Positions 42,535-49,969 of a stretch of DNA of 49,969 bases are shown here, piece by piece. This DNA is from Clostridia bacterium (lineage in GTDB: Bacteria > Bacillota > Clostridia > UBA1212 > UBA1255). The translations under genes were made by a program, and so were the position numbers. How positions within the stretch are numbered: the stretch's first letter is position 1; the number at the start of each line of letters is the position of its first letter. The DNA is taken from contig JAEFAM010000009.1 of the NCBI GenBank assembly GCA_016287565.1, positions 1 to 49,969 of the forward strand, read 5' to 3'. Under the pieces are notes generated by a model. It did no database searches and was not told where the DNA came from. It saw only the letters and a list, made by a program, of their open reading frames with translations.

Positions 42535-42951
42535 TTATTCCTCTAAAACGGAAGAAGCAAATCCTTTTGCCCTGTTAAGATCGTCAGCGGAGGGAAGCCC
42601 CTTGTTGATGAATATCCAGGACCCGCGGCAATGGAATTCTTTGCCACTGAGCGCTATCCCCAGCTGATCCGCCGCTCTTTTTACTGCTTTCCAGGTGGAA
42701 GCGCCGGACGCGGATGTGTTCATATTTACTATCTCGCCGATGTTGTCCCTGTTTCTGGCAAGGAAATTTTTGACTTCCGCGTCAACGTCTGCGGCGTACA
42801 TCGCGTTGATCAGAAACAGTTTGTCCACGCTTTCGGCAAGGTCGACCGAAACGTCGACGGCTTCTGCGCCGATGGCTTCCGAAACGGCTTTCGCCAGTTT
42901 CAAGGTGTTGCCCTTCTTTGATCTGGTAAAGAATCTTATAGCTGTTTTCAT
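42535..42951 (-). CDS. Flavodoxin-like protein
   Basis: A 138-residue flavodoxin-fold protein. The N-terminal phosphate-binding loop TRSKKGNTLKLAKAV binds the FMN phosphate in this family (T/S-x-x-G-N-T). The alternating strands KLFLINAMYAADVDAEV and VNMNTSASGAST supply the isoalloxazine contacts. It would carry electrons in the cytoplasm; partner unknown. Length is typical of the short single-domain form. ATG 42951 has AAAGGA upstream. It converges on the YdeI-like gene and lies 40 bases downstream of the 483-residue hypothetical gene on the same strand. Confidence 0.83.
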   Translation of the reverse strand: MKTAIRFFTRSKKGNTLKLAKAVSEAIGAEAVDVSVDLAESVDKLFLINAMYAADVDAEVKNFLARNRDNIGEIVNMNTSASGASTWKAVKRAADQLGIALSGKEFHCRGSWIFINKGLPSADDLNRAKGFASSVLEE

Positions 42952-42991
42952 GGTGAGATCCTTTCTGGTCTGTTCCGTTTGATCAGACCCG

Positions 42992-44443
42992 TCAATATCC
43001 GAGGAATTTTTCCAGCTTCTTGTCTGAAAGCAGATCTTCTTTATTCAGTCCGAACGAGTGGCTCGGAACGATCTCCAGGTAGCGGTCCAGGAACTCTTCA
43101 TACGTACCTGCTTCGAAGCAACAGGGGGGGATGAAGAACTCTCTCGATCCGCCGGTCACCCGGTCTCCCGCCTGAACGTTTACCTTGTAGTCGCCTGTGC
43201 GCATTTTCGAGAATATATAATGTTCCAGATGCCATCCGTTCAGGTCTGCGCTGCCGGAGGGGAGCGATCCTATGGGGACCGCGTATTTAGCCACTACATG
43301 ATTGGCTCTCAGCGCTTCGTTCTGATAATCGTGCTCCACGTTTTCTATAAACCTTTCCGCGGAGCTGCAATCCATAACCGTAATATCGTCTTCGTCATCC
43401 AGCCACCTTATGAATTCCCAGTCTCCTTCCACCTGCTTTATCCCGTAATGCCAGCCCCCGGAGACGGTCTTTTCGTCGAGCCAGCGGTAATCTTTTTTTA
43501 CGTTGTCGAAGGCCTTCTTCAGATACACGTCAACGTCAAGGCCGAGCCTGAATTTTACTGCCGGATCGGAGTCCTTTACGGCTTCCGACGTATATTCGCA
43601 CAGATAGTCAATAAATTCGTCGGCGGTATTGCCATCGGTCCATTCCTCGATCACTTTCGAGTCCATAAACGTGCCGTTGTCCTGCCCGAAAACGTATCGT
43701 CCGTGAAGCGGCGTTATAATGTACGGAGTCCGCTTTTTCATCTGTGTAACCGTTGCCCACGGATAATCCCTGCGAAGCTTTTCCAGCGCTTTTTCATAAT
43801 AAACGTTGATATCCGTGCCGTATTTGAATTTTACAGGATCGGTCGAGGGTGATCTGTTAAGTTCTTCTTCGCGCTTTCTTTCTCTTTCCTCTTCTTCCTC
43901 CTGTTCGAACGTGTCGTCGGAACTTAAGGGCGTCCATGCCCATACTTCTTTCATGCTGTGGCTGGCGAGCGCAGGCGCGTATATAAAAGTTCCGCCTTTT
44001 TCACCGGACCACCGGTCCCATCTGCCGGACGCCAGGCATCCGTTATTTAAGATAAGAAGGCAGTACTGTTCGGACTTCGGAAAAGCATTGTCCTTAAATG
44101 ACTTGAAATCTTTGAACCTTACGGTGTAAACGCCCTCGTCCCGGGGCCCGAGATTGATCAGATTTATATCCTCTTCCTCCAGGCAGTTCGTAAGATCGTA
44201 CCGGTCAAGAGAGTGCCATTTCGCCACTTCGGAGACGTCAACGGTGTCTGCCGTTCCGCGTATAAATTTTCCGGCAACGGATCTCTTGTCGCGGTAGTTC
44301 TTTGGTGTCCATTCTCCTCCCGTATACCGGCCGTCCTTTAATTCAAGCAGGCAGAATTCACCGTATTCCGGCATATTGTTTGCTTCCACGTTATGAAATT
44401 CGTTAAAAGAAAGCCGAAGGTTTGAACAGTCGCATTTAAACAT
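42992..44443 (-). CDS. Hypothetical protein with two internal duplications
   Basis: A 483-residue protein I do not recognise. The N-terminal ~180 residues hold a repeated unit: FCLLELKDGRYTGGEWTP and YCLLILNNGCLASGRWDRW. After an acidic/basic coiled-coil-like stretch (EEEEEERERKREEEL, about 185-200) a second duplicated unit follows: VKFKYGTDINVYYEKALEKL and VKFRLGLDVDVYLKKAFDNV, each followed by DYPW or DYRW. The C-terminus (LEHYIFSKMRTGDYKVNVQA onward) is unrelated to these. No signal peptide. ATG 44443 has AAGGGGTGA upstream. Its neighbour upstream is a leucine-rich lipoprotein gene; no functional link is evident. Confidence 0.75.
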   Translation of the reverse strand: MFKCDCSNLRLSFNEFHNVEANNMPEYGEFCLLELKDGRYTGGEWTPKNYRDKRSVAGKFIRGTADTVDVSEVAKWHSLDRYDLTNCLEEEDINLINLGPRDEGVYTVRFKDFKSFKDNAFPKSEQYCLLILNNGCLASGRWDRWSGEKGGTFIYAPALASHSMKEVWAWTPLSSDDTFEQEEEEERERKREEELNRSPSTDPVKFKYGTDINVYYEKALEKLRRDYPWATVTQMKKRTPYIITPLHGRYVFGQDNGTFMDSKVIEEWTDGNTADEFIDYLCEYTSEAVKDSDPAVKFRLGLDVDVYLKKAFDNVKKDYRWLDEKTVSGGWHYGIKQVEGDWEFIRWLDDEDDITVMDCSSAERFIENVEHDYQNEALRANHVVAKYAVPIGSLPSGSADLNGWHLEHYIFSKMRTGDYKVNVQAGDRVTGGSREFFIPPCCFEAGTYEEFLDRYLEIVPSHSFGLNKEDLLSDKKLEKFLGY

Positions 44444-44487
44444 CGTATCTCACCCCTTGGAGCAGGAACGTTATTTGATCGTTTTCG

Positions 44488-45411
44488 TCAGAAATCCGGT
44501 TTTTCACTGTTATATATCACCGCTTTTGTGAGTATCGGATTTTCGTATATGTCGTACTCGCTGACTACGCATTTTATCTTTCCCCATTGGTCCGGCGTTC
44601 CGGCATAATAGATCTGTTCAAGGCCTGAACAGGCGAACGCGGTGTTGTCGATGCTCGTGACCGTTGACGGTATGAATACCTCTTTAAGCGTGATTACGGC
44701 GAAGAACGCGCCGTCTTCTATTATTTCGAGCCCTTCGGAGAAGGCGATCCTTTCTATGCCGGTATCGGTGAAAGCGCAGCTGCCTATATTGTACTTACGA
44801 CCGTCCGTCCCCAGGAAATAGACTTCCTTGAGAGCGTTGCAGTCGTCGAAGGCGTCGCCTTCAAGATCCGTATTGCCGAGGAAAGTGATTTTTTTCAATG
44901 AGTTGCATTCAAAGAAAGCGTTCCATTCGATCTTCGTAAGCGTTGACGGGAACGTTACTTCCTCCAGAGCGGAACAGGTGTTGAACGCATAGTCTTTGAT
45001 GATCTCCAGTCCTTCGCAGAGGGTCACCCTGGCCAGTTCGTGGCAGTCCTGAAAGGCGCAGCTTCCGATCTTTGTTACCGATCCGGGAATATAAACGCCG
45101 GTGATATGTTCATAAACGAATGCGTTGGACCCGATGGCGGTGACGGGCAATCCCTTGTAAACGGAGGGGATGACTATATCTTTATCCTCGCAGATCCCGA
45201 TCCCGGCCACCATATACGAATCCGTCAATTTTACCATCTCTAAGCCTTCGCTGGTCGCAACGCCCTCTTGCGGGACGTTTTCGGTGGCCGGACCCGCCTG
45301 GTTGTTTGGATCTCCAGACGGCAGCGGCGCGCTTTGGTTATCGCAGGCGGATACCGAGATCAGCAGTATCGTTATCAGAAGGAAAACGGCGGATCGTTTA
45401 AAGCGTTTCAT
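44488..45411 (-). CDS. BspA-type leucine-rich repeat lipoprotein
   Basis: A 307-residue surface lipoprotein. The signal peptide ends LLISVSAC (Cys23), followed by a low-complexity Pro/Gly/Asn linker. From about residue 70 there are BspA-like (LRR_5) repeats, for example IPSVYKGLPVTAIGSNAF, YIPGSVTKIGSCAFQDC, FPSTLTKIEWNAFFEC and IPSTVTSIDNTAFACS. Such repeats serve as binding surfaces, often in adhesion. The C-terminus (QIYYAGTPDQWGKIKC) is a typical closing unit. ATG 45411 has AAGGAGA upstream. Confidence 0.9.
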   Translation of the reverse strand: MKRFKRSAVFLLITILLISVSACDNQSAPLPSGDPNNQAGPATENVPQEGVATSEGLEMVKLTDSYMVAGIGICEDKDIVIPSVYKGLPVTAIGSNAFVYEHITGVYIPGSVTKIGSCAFQDCHELARVTLCEGLEIIKDYAFNTCSALEEVTFPSTLTKIEWNAFFECNSLKKITFLGNTDLEGDAFDDCNALKEVYFLGTDGRKYNIGSCAFTDTGIERIAFSEGLEIIEDGAFFAVITLKEVFIPSTVTSIDNTAFACSGLEQIYYAGTPDQWGKIKCVVSEYDIYENPILTKAVIYNSEKPDF

Positions 45412-45469
45412 GTTCTTTCTCTCCTTGGCTGTATCATCAAAACGGTTCCTGTTTTCTGTAAAAATAATT

Positions 45470-46255
45470 CTAGCAGCGGACTTTCAAAACGTCGAGAGTG
45501 TGATTGGACGCTCCCACCAGATCCTGACGTTCGCAGGTCGCAAAATGATATTCCATCCATTTCGCGAAGGTTTCATCGTCCATTTCGTCAAAAAACTCTC
45601 TAAAATAATGCGCCGCGCCGTCTGTTGCCACCAGTTTGATCCTGTCAACAGGGAACCCGGAATCGATCAGCGCAATGTCTTCTGTCCGGACCAGCTCGAA
45701 TATTTCTTTCGGTTCGCTCTTGCAATGCCAGTCGTCCGTCAACAGATCGGTTTTCAAAACGTCGTCGAGATGGTTCCCCAGAAATACGTACTGAATTACA
45801 GTGGGTTCGTTCATACAGTAGGCGACAAGTATATATCCTCCCGGCTTTGTAACGCGCACCGCTTCGGCCAGCGCCTGTTTTTTGTCCTCTAAAGTGTAAA
45901 GGTGGTACATCGGGCCTAACAGCATCGTCACGTCGAAAGATCTGTCCTTAAATACCGACAGATCCAGCGCATTGCCCTGTACGGCCGTGATCGGTTCGCT
46001 GCCGTCAAGTTTCGATCTTAAAACGTCCAGATTGTGCTGCACCAGTTCTACCGCCGTTACGGAATAACCCTCCTTTGCGAGCGCGACGCTGTACCTGCCG
46101 GTCCCCGCGCCTACTTCCAGAACGGTTGGAGAAGCAAACGCGGAAAGGCATTCGTGGATATATTTCATAGTGGTCAGATATTCGACCTGTCCATGCTGTG
46201 ACAGGAGCCGATTCTCTTCGTCTCTGCTGTTGTAGTAATCTTCAAGTAAACTCAT
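45470..46255 (-). CDS. Class I SAM-dependent methyltransferase
   Basis: A 261-residue enzyme. Motif I is TVLEVGAGTGRYSVALAKEGY, the SAM-binding loop, at about residues 38-58. DVTMLLGPMYHLYTLEDKKQAL gives the motif II region, and AVRVTKPGGYILVAYC motif III. The C-terminal region may form a substrate lid. The methyl acceptor is unknown. ATG 46255 has GAGAGG upstream. Gaps to neighbours on the same strand are 57 bases on either side, so it may be part of a short operon with the HD gene. Confidence 0.88.
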   Translation of the reverse strand: MSLLEDYYNSRDEENRLLSQHGQVEYLTTMKYIHECLSAFASPTVLEVGAGTGRYSVALAKEGYSVTAVELVQHNLDVLRSKLDGSEPITAVQGNALDLSVFKDRSFDVTMLLGPMYHLYTLEDKKQALAEAVRVTKPGGYILVAYCMNEPTVIQYVFLGNHLDDVLKTDLLTDDWHCKSEPKEIFELVRTEDIALIDSGFPVDRIKLVATDGAAHYFREFFDEMDDETFAKWMEYHFATCERQDLVGASNHTLDVLKVRC

Positions 46256-46312
46256 TTTTACCTCTCCGGATCGCGGTTCAAATTGGTAAATTTGCCTCTC
46301 GTTTTCAGCTCG

Positions 46313-46966
46313 TCAGCCGAGCACTCGTTCGCTGCGCTCAAGCTGCCCTGCAAGCTTTTCATAAAAAGATACGTAGAATGACAGGCGGGATCTCCAAAGC
46401 TCACCGGCTGTTTTCGTTCCCATTTGCATATCGATCAGTTCGCGCAGCCTGGCAAGGCGTTTCCGGCAATATTGCAGTTTTTCCTCAAAAGTCATACCGA
46501 GAAAACCGTCGCCGCAAAGTGTTTCATGGATCCTGTACACGTCGAAGCGGTCGATGTTGTCCGCGTCACCGACGGAAAGCGCGAAGGGAGTCCTTTCTCC
46601 GTCAAAATCCGCCTTGTCGTCAACGTGGATGGCGATCCCGTAGCAGATGTCGTTGACGCGGTCTTCCGCGAGCCCCAGCTCCGTCAGAAACGGCCGGGCA
46701 ATAATTGCAGCTCGCCGTCCGTGCTCAACCCATCCGCTTTCTTCGAATTCTTCGCAGTAGGATATATCGTGCAGCAGGCAGGCAATGACCATCTCGGTCT
46801 CATTGAATCCTTCTTTCTGCGCGATCTCCCGGCCTATGTTCGCCACCCGGTAAGTGTGCTCTATCCTGTAGGCTTTGGCATCTGGATGCTCGTTCAGGTA
46901 TATGGCTTCGTCGAATTTACACTTTAAAAACGCTTCTGCTTTATCTGTCAATTCCCGGTCAAGCAT
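46313..46966 (-). CDS. HD-domain phosphohydrolase-like protein
   Basis: A 217-residue HD protein. EHTYRVANIGREIAQKEGF gives the first His and VIACLLHDISYCEEF the HD pair. GWVEHGRRAAIIARPFL and CYGIAIHVDDKAD give the later His residues, as in nucleotide-cleaving HD hydrolases. The C-terminal half is helical. The substrate is unknown. ATG 46966 (MLDREL) has GGAGG 8 bases upstream and is preferred to the ATG two codons earlier. It lies just downstream of a vestigial promoter and mini-ORF and of the AT-rich block. Confidence 0.82.
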   Translation of the reverse strand: MLDRELTDKAEAFLKCKFDEAIYLNEHPDAKAYRIEHTYRVANIGREIAQKEGFNETEMVIACLLHDISYCEEFEESGWVEHGRRAAIIARPFLTELGLAEDRVNDICYGIAIHVDDKADFDGERTPFALSVGDADNIDRFDVYRIHETLCGDGFLGMTFEEKLQYCRKRLARLRELIDMQMGTKTAGELWRSRLSFYVSFYEKLAGQLERSERVLG

Positions 46967-47031
46967 GATCATGTCCTCCGCAGATAATAAATCGTCTTTA
47001 TGATTATATCATATTACAAGCCGGTTTAAAA

Positions 47032-47084
47032 TCAGAAAAACCACTCCATCTGTCGATCCTCCTTTTTCTGAAAAAAACATTATA
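47032..47084 (-). promoter_or_regulatory. Promoter, strong ribosome-binding site and five-codon ORF
   Basis: Minus-strand TATAAT (47079-47084), then AAAGGAGGA, then an ATG at 47049 opening a five-codon frame MEWFF before TGA at 47032-47034. It reads toward the HD gene. It could be a short leader peptide, or the front end of a gene whose body has been deleted. Confidence 0.45.
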
Positions 47085-47189
47085 TCACTAAAAGCGATAA
47101 ATGTCCTGTCATTTACTGCTCAGATCTGTCCCGCGAATACCGGCTTGCCGGAATCATTTTTATTCCTGCAAACAGGAATTTGACGTTGT

Positions 47190-47894
47190 CTATTGAATCA
47201 GACTTGTCCGCTCGAATACGCTCTGACACCAGCAAAACATGAGCCGAAATGCCATATCGTAGTCATAATCATCCGGCAATTCTGATAACTCAAGGATGAC
47301 GCGGTCCTCTTCGGATACCTGTTCCTTGAGTTCTCCTTTTCTTACCACAAAAGATCCGCTCTCCAAAAAATGCAGATTCTGGATCAGGAAAAATGCATTT
47401 TTGCATGTTCCGCGAAATGCCGCAATATTCCGTTCCCTGTTCGAATGAATATAGCGATGGCAGAGTTCGTGATACAGATTTCCCAGACTCAGCTTGACGT
47501 AGTTGATCTCGTCTTCCCGTGTTGCGGACGGAAGGAAGTCTTTCAATGCGCCGTACAAATTTTTTGTTGTATGGCGCAGCTGGCAAACCTCAAGAGGATT
47601 CCAACACATCATTTCTTCTCTGCCGCAAATGAACCCGCAGGACTTTTCATCATTTCCGATCCTCTTCAGGAGCTCCCGGTACACGTCCATATCCTCAACG
47701 GAAAAGTCTTCCAGGATGATCATCACGTCTATGTCGCTTTTTTCGGTCGCTTCCTCGCGCATATAGCTGCCTTGAAGTCCGATATACAACAATCGTTCAG
47801 CGAAGGCGTTTTTACACTCGCTAATCAGCTTTTTTATATACTCTTCAACATCAAACATTGTATTCCGTTTCTCCTCGTTAAACTCCCATTTCAT
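47190..47894 (-). CDS. Nucleotidyltransferase-domain protein
   Basis: A 234-residue protein with a pol-beta-type nucleotidyltransferase core: IGLQGSYMREEATEKSDIDV carries the GS loop and the first Asp pair (SDIDV). A helical domain follows, including LSLGNLYHELCHRYIHS and FFLIQNLHFLESGSF. The layout resembles small-molecule nucleotidyltransferases or MNT-type proteins; the substrate is unknown. ATG 47894 overlaps the stop of the upstream gene (ATGA); an internal ATG at 47858 has GAGGAG upstream and could be the real start. It is the last gene of a tightly packed AT-rich operon. Confidence 0.8.
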   Translation of the reverse strand: MKWEFNEEKRNTMFDVEEYIKKLISECKNAFAERLLYIGLQGSYMREEATEKSDIDVMIILEDFSVEDMDVYRELLKRIGNDEKSCGFICGREEMMCWNPLEVCQLRHTTKNLYGALKDFLPSATREDEINYVKLSLGNLYHELCHRYIHSNRERNIAAFRGTCKNAFFLIQNLHFLESGSFVVRKGELKEQVSEEDRVILELSELPDDYDYDMAFRLMFCWCQSVFERTSLIQ

Positions 47895-48391
47895 GGGGCG
47901 TTTTTCTCTGCTTCTGTCCTGATCAGATGCCCTTCCTGTATAGCCGCAAACGTTGCCACAGCGCAGACGATAGTTCCGCTGTAATTCAGATTAATGAATG
48001 ATAACGTCAGCGGAAGCGCAAACAGCAGTATGCCTGTCACTCTGTTCATTACAGTATGTAAAACAACGATCTCCTTTCGGAGAACATACCCGGATATTAG
48101 GTTGATCGCTTTGATTGCAGCAATCACGATGAGCCAGATGATAAGCCATGTCGGGATGTGCAGGATTGGGATCAGCTTTATCAGGCAACAGAGTATCAAA
48201 ACAAAATCAGCGACTGTATCCAGTTTTGATCCAAATTCACTGATGGTTCCCGTCTTCCTCGCTACTGTACCATCTAATATGTCGCTGATTCCCGCAACGA
48301 TGTACAGAGTATAAAACGCTGGTGAAAACCCAGGAAAGAACAGCAAAGCTATACTGCAAACAATTCTAATAGCGGTAATAATATTCGCCAT
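47891..48391 (-). CDS. CDP-alcohol phosphatidyltransferase family protein
   Basis: A 166-residue membrane enzyme with the family signature in SDILDGTVARKTGTISEFG followed by SKLDTVAD (pattern D-G-x2-A-R-x8-G-x3-D-x3-D). It has five or six hydrophobic helices. Such enzymes join an alcohol to a CDP-activated lipid group to make phospholipids. The acceptor (glycerol-3-phosphate or another alcohol) is not clear; it is shorter than most PgsA. ATG 48391 is chosen because MANIITAIRI is the typical N-terminus; a GTG one codon earlier overlaps the VOC gene. It is coupled to both neighbours by short overlaps. Confidence 0.87.
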   Translation of the reverse strand: MANIITAIRIVCSIALLFFPGFSPAFYTLYIVAGISDILDGTVARKTGTISEFGSKLDTVADFVLILCCLIKLIPILHIPTWLIIWLIVIAAIKAINLISGYVLRKEIVVLHTVMNRVTGILLFALPLTLSFINLNYSGTIVCAVATFAAIQEGHLIRTEAEKNAP

Positions 48392-48753
48392 CACACAGGA
48401 GTTCCTACTTCGATCAAATTCCCGTCCGGATCATAAAATCTGACAACTCGTTGCCCCCAGCTGTGTGTCATAAGTCGATTTACATACTCAGTTTTCGGAT
48501 ATAGCTTTTCCAGCTTCTCAACAAAAGCGTCTATATCAGCCTCTTCAAAATACAGTTCCGTACTGTTGCTTCTTGAAGTTATACTCTTTTGCAAAAACAT
48601 CTCCCAGTATTTGGCTTCCTGTAGGTACAATCCTCCTGCCAGTTCCATGTTACCGTCGTTATCATGCAGAAGTTGAAGTCCAAACATGTCATGGTAAAAT
48701 TTCAGAGCGTGGCCGCAGTCTTTAACCACAACAAGCGTTCCTTTATATTTCAT
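48391..48753 (-). CDS. VOC (glyoxalase/bleomycin-resistance) family protein
   Basis: A 120-residue single VOC domain protein made of two beta-alpha-beta-beta-beta units: VVVKDCGHALKFYHDMFGLQL and the C-terminal WGQRVVRFYDPDGNLIEVG, which carries the typical closing metal-ligand Glu. LYFEEADIDAFVEKLEKLYP is the central helix. Substrate unknown; members include glyoxalases, dioxygenases and drug-binding proteins. ATG 48753 has GGAGGAG upstream; a GTG four codons earlier is within that site. First clear gene of the packed AT-rich operon. Confidence 0.87.
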   Translation of the reverse strand: MKYKGTLVVVKDCGHALKFYHDMFGLQLLHDNDGNMELAGGLYLQEAKYWEMFLQKSITSRSNSTELYFEEADIDAFVEKLEKLYPKTEYVNRLMTHSWGQRVVRFYDPDGNLIEVGTPV

Positions 48754-48895
48754 GCTCTCCTCCACAAGCTCCGATTTGTTGATTTCTTTGTCATCAATAC
48801 TACCGTTTCGACGTCGTTTTCGTTGAGCAACACATTGTCATCTGCTTCAGCGTCATAATCTACGAGGAATATAAATCCTATGCGATGCAGGATTA

Positions 48896-49921
48896 TTATT
48901 CAAACCGTATCACTTGCTCATTAGCATCCACTGATGCATTTACACCAAACGGGATAATGCACCTCGGTGTCGCATGACCGATGTTCACATTACAGAGAAC
49001 CGGAATTAAAGGATCATCTATGGCAGATATCAGCAATTCCTTATATTCTTCAGAATACGTTTCATCCATCGGTTTTCCTACCAGCAAGCCGGAAATGTTT
49101 TGAAACACTCCTCTTTCCTTCAGATATTCCAGCGTCTGACGGTACTTCTCAGGAGAAGGTTTTTCTTCACTTGACTCCAGCAAAAGTATATGCCCCTTCC
49201 AGGCATCCGCATTCGGAAAGATGTGGTATTTCTCACATAAGACAGGCATGTCTGCATAGCGTTCGCCATTAAAAATGTCAAATATCGAATCAATACATCC
49301 GCCCAGGATTTTCCCTTCAAATACCGCCGGTCCTTGAAGAAGCTCATACCCTGTGTTTTTGTGCTTTATTCTTGGTTGTCCAATCTGGGTTTCGTCAAAT
49401 GCAGTTCTTTCTTCATACCAGACATCACTTGGATGGATTTCTTTTATCTTCCCTGTCTGGATCAATTCTTCAAAATACTTTTTGCTGTAGGGAAGCATAT
49501 CCGAATCCAGTTCGCAAAGATCGGCCAAAAACGACTGTCCATAGAATGTCTTTATGCCAAGCTTGTGCAGCATCAGATGGTTGATCGTGGTATCCGAAAA
49601 GCCAAGGAATATCTTATCATTTACAGCCTTCTCAAGTTCATCATTTTCGAACAGATAAGGAAGCAAACGATAAGTATCATCTCCGCCGATCGCACACAGA
49701 ATCATATCTACATCAGGATCGGCATATGCATCCAACAGATCCGACGCTCTATCTTCAGGATGCTTTTTAATATACTCTATTCCCTTAAGAGCATTCTTTG
49801 AAAACTTCACCTGTAGTCCCATGGATTCCAACCGCTTAACACCAATCTTCAGTTCATGCGCTGCAAACGTTTCACCGATGATCCCACTTGATAAGCTCAC
49901 AATTTCTACAGTTTTAATCAT
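48896..49921 (-). CDS. S66 family serine peptidase, MccF-like
   Basis: A 341-residue LD-carboxypeptidase/MccF relative. The Ser-Glu-His triad is visible as Ser109 in LGFSDTT, Glu249 in LLLESSEE and His316 in NIGHATPR, with spacing close to that of MccF. LCAIGGDDTYRLLPYL is the upstream oxyanion segment. S66 enzymes either trim tetrapeptide stems of peptidoglycan (LdcA) or cut acyl-sulfamoyl adenylates such as processed microcin C (MccF). The length and lack of a signal peptide fit the cytoplasmic MccF group, but substrate is inferred. ATG 49921 (MIKTVEIVSL) is preferred over an ORF start 7 codons upstream. Confidence 0.87.
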   Translation of the reverse strand: MIKTVEIVSLSSGIIGETFAAHELKIGVKRLESMGLQVKFSKNALKGIEYIKKHPEDRASDLLDAYADPDVDMILCAIGGDDTYRLLPYLFENDELEKAVNDKIFLGFSDTTINHLMLHKLGIKTFYGQSFLADLCELDSDMLPYSKKYFEELIQTGKIKEIHPSDVWYEERTAFDETQIGQPRIKHKNTGYELLQGPAVFEGKILGGCIDSIFDIFNGERYADMPVLCEKYHIFPNADAWKGHILLLESSEEKPSPEKYRQTLEYLKERGVFQNISGLLVGKPMDETYSEEYKELLISAIDDPLIPVLCNVNIGHATPRCIIPFGVNASVDANEQVIRFE

Positions 49922-49969
49922 ATTGTCACCAACACTTCCCATCTGCCGTTACGCTTACCGTTCTCTCTG

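Noticed and set aside
47140-47179. Hairpins CCGGC-TT-GCCGG and ATTCCTG-CAAA-CAGGAAT as a terminator after the nucleotidyltransferase gene
   Set aside because: On the minus strand neither is followed by a T-tract, so I could not support a terminator call.

Overview
The window looks like chromosomal DNA from a moderately GC-rich member of the Bacillota, most likely an uncultured gut-type Clostridia. The evidence is strong AGGAGG-type ribosome-binding sites, sigma-A type promoters (TTGACA / TATAAT), a tetrahydrofolate riboswitch in front of a FolT-like ECF transporter subunit, a guaB / greA / lysS neighbourhood, Gram-positive lipoproteins and a PepF peptidase. I see no rRNA, tRNA, CRISPR array or complete mobile element. 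No stretch above about 300 bases lacks a gene; the larger gaps hold promoters, the riboswitch, terminators or hairpin arrays.

Layout. 1-9.3 kb: the 5' part of murG, a galactose mutarotase fused to a D-2-hydroxyacid dehydrogenase, thrS, an orphan DUF1887 (Card1/Can2-like) CARF nuclease, the riboswitch-controlled folate transporter gene, a class II aldolase and a membrane-anchored hypothetical. 9.5-22 kb: a signal peptidase I with a very long acidic N-terminus, pepF, a solo IS5-type transposase N-terminal domain, an ABC exporter, a purine phosphoribosyltransferase, a glycoside-hydrolase-like protein, a VTT-PlsC-zinc ribbon fusion and a YfcC-type transporter. 22-30 kb: lipoprotein, lysS with a C-terminal tRNA-binding domain, greA, guaB and a CtpE-like P-type ATPase. 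30-37 kb: an Eis-like acetyltransferase, a DUF1295-GH25 fusion broken by an in-frame amber codon, an SGNH hydrolase, a chromate transporter pair, GNAT, GlsB, EamA and HD proteins. 37-47 kb: a solo solute-binding lipoprotein and a series of small accessory enzymes (esterase, YunG-GNAT fusion, YdeI-like, flavodoxin, BspA-type leucine-rich lipoprotein, methyltransferase, HD hydrolase). 47-50 kb: a visibly more AT-rich block with a nucleotidyltransferase, CDP-alcohol phosphatidyltransferase, VOC protein and MccF-like S66 peptidase.

How genes work together. murG and the signal peptidase serve the envelope; thrS, lysS, greA and guaB are housekeeping. folT is under a folate-sensing riboswitch. The two chrA halves overlap and probably form one transporter. 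Most other neighbours look like independent short transcription units.

The most unusual points are: several gene fusions within 50 kb; an orphan CARF nuclease with no CRISPR locus in view; a FolT with a roughly 100-residue insertion; two places where the -35 box of a promoter lies in the loop of the preceding gene's terminator; arrays of small hairpins joined by a conserved spacer; a stretch of the signal peptidase gene whose codon signature belongs to another frame; and an amber codon replacing a probable tryptophan codon.
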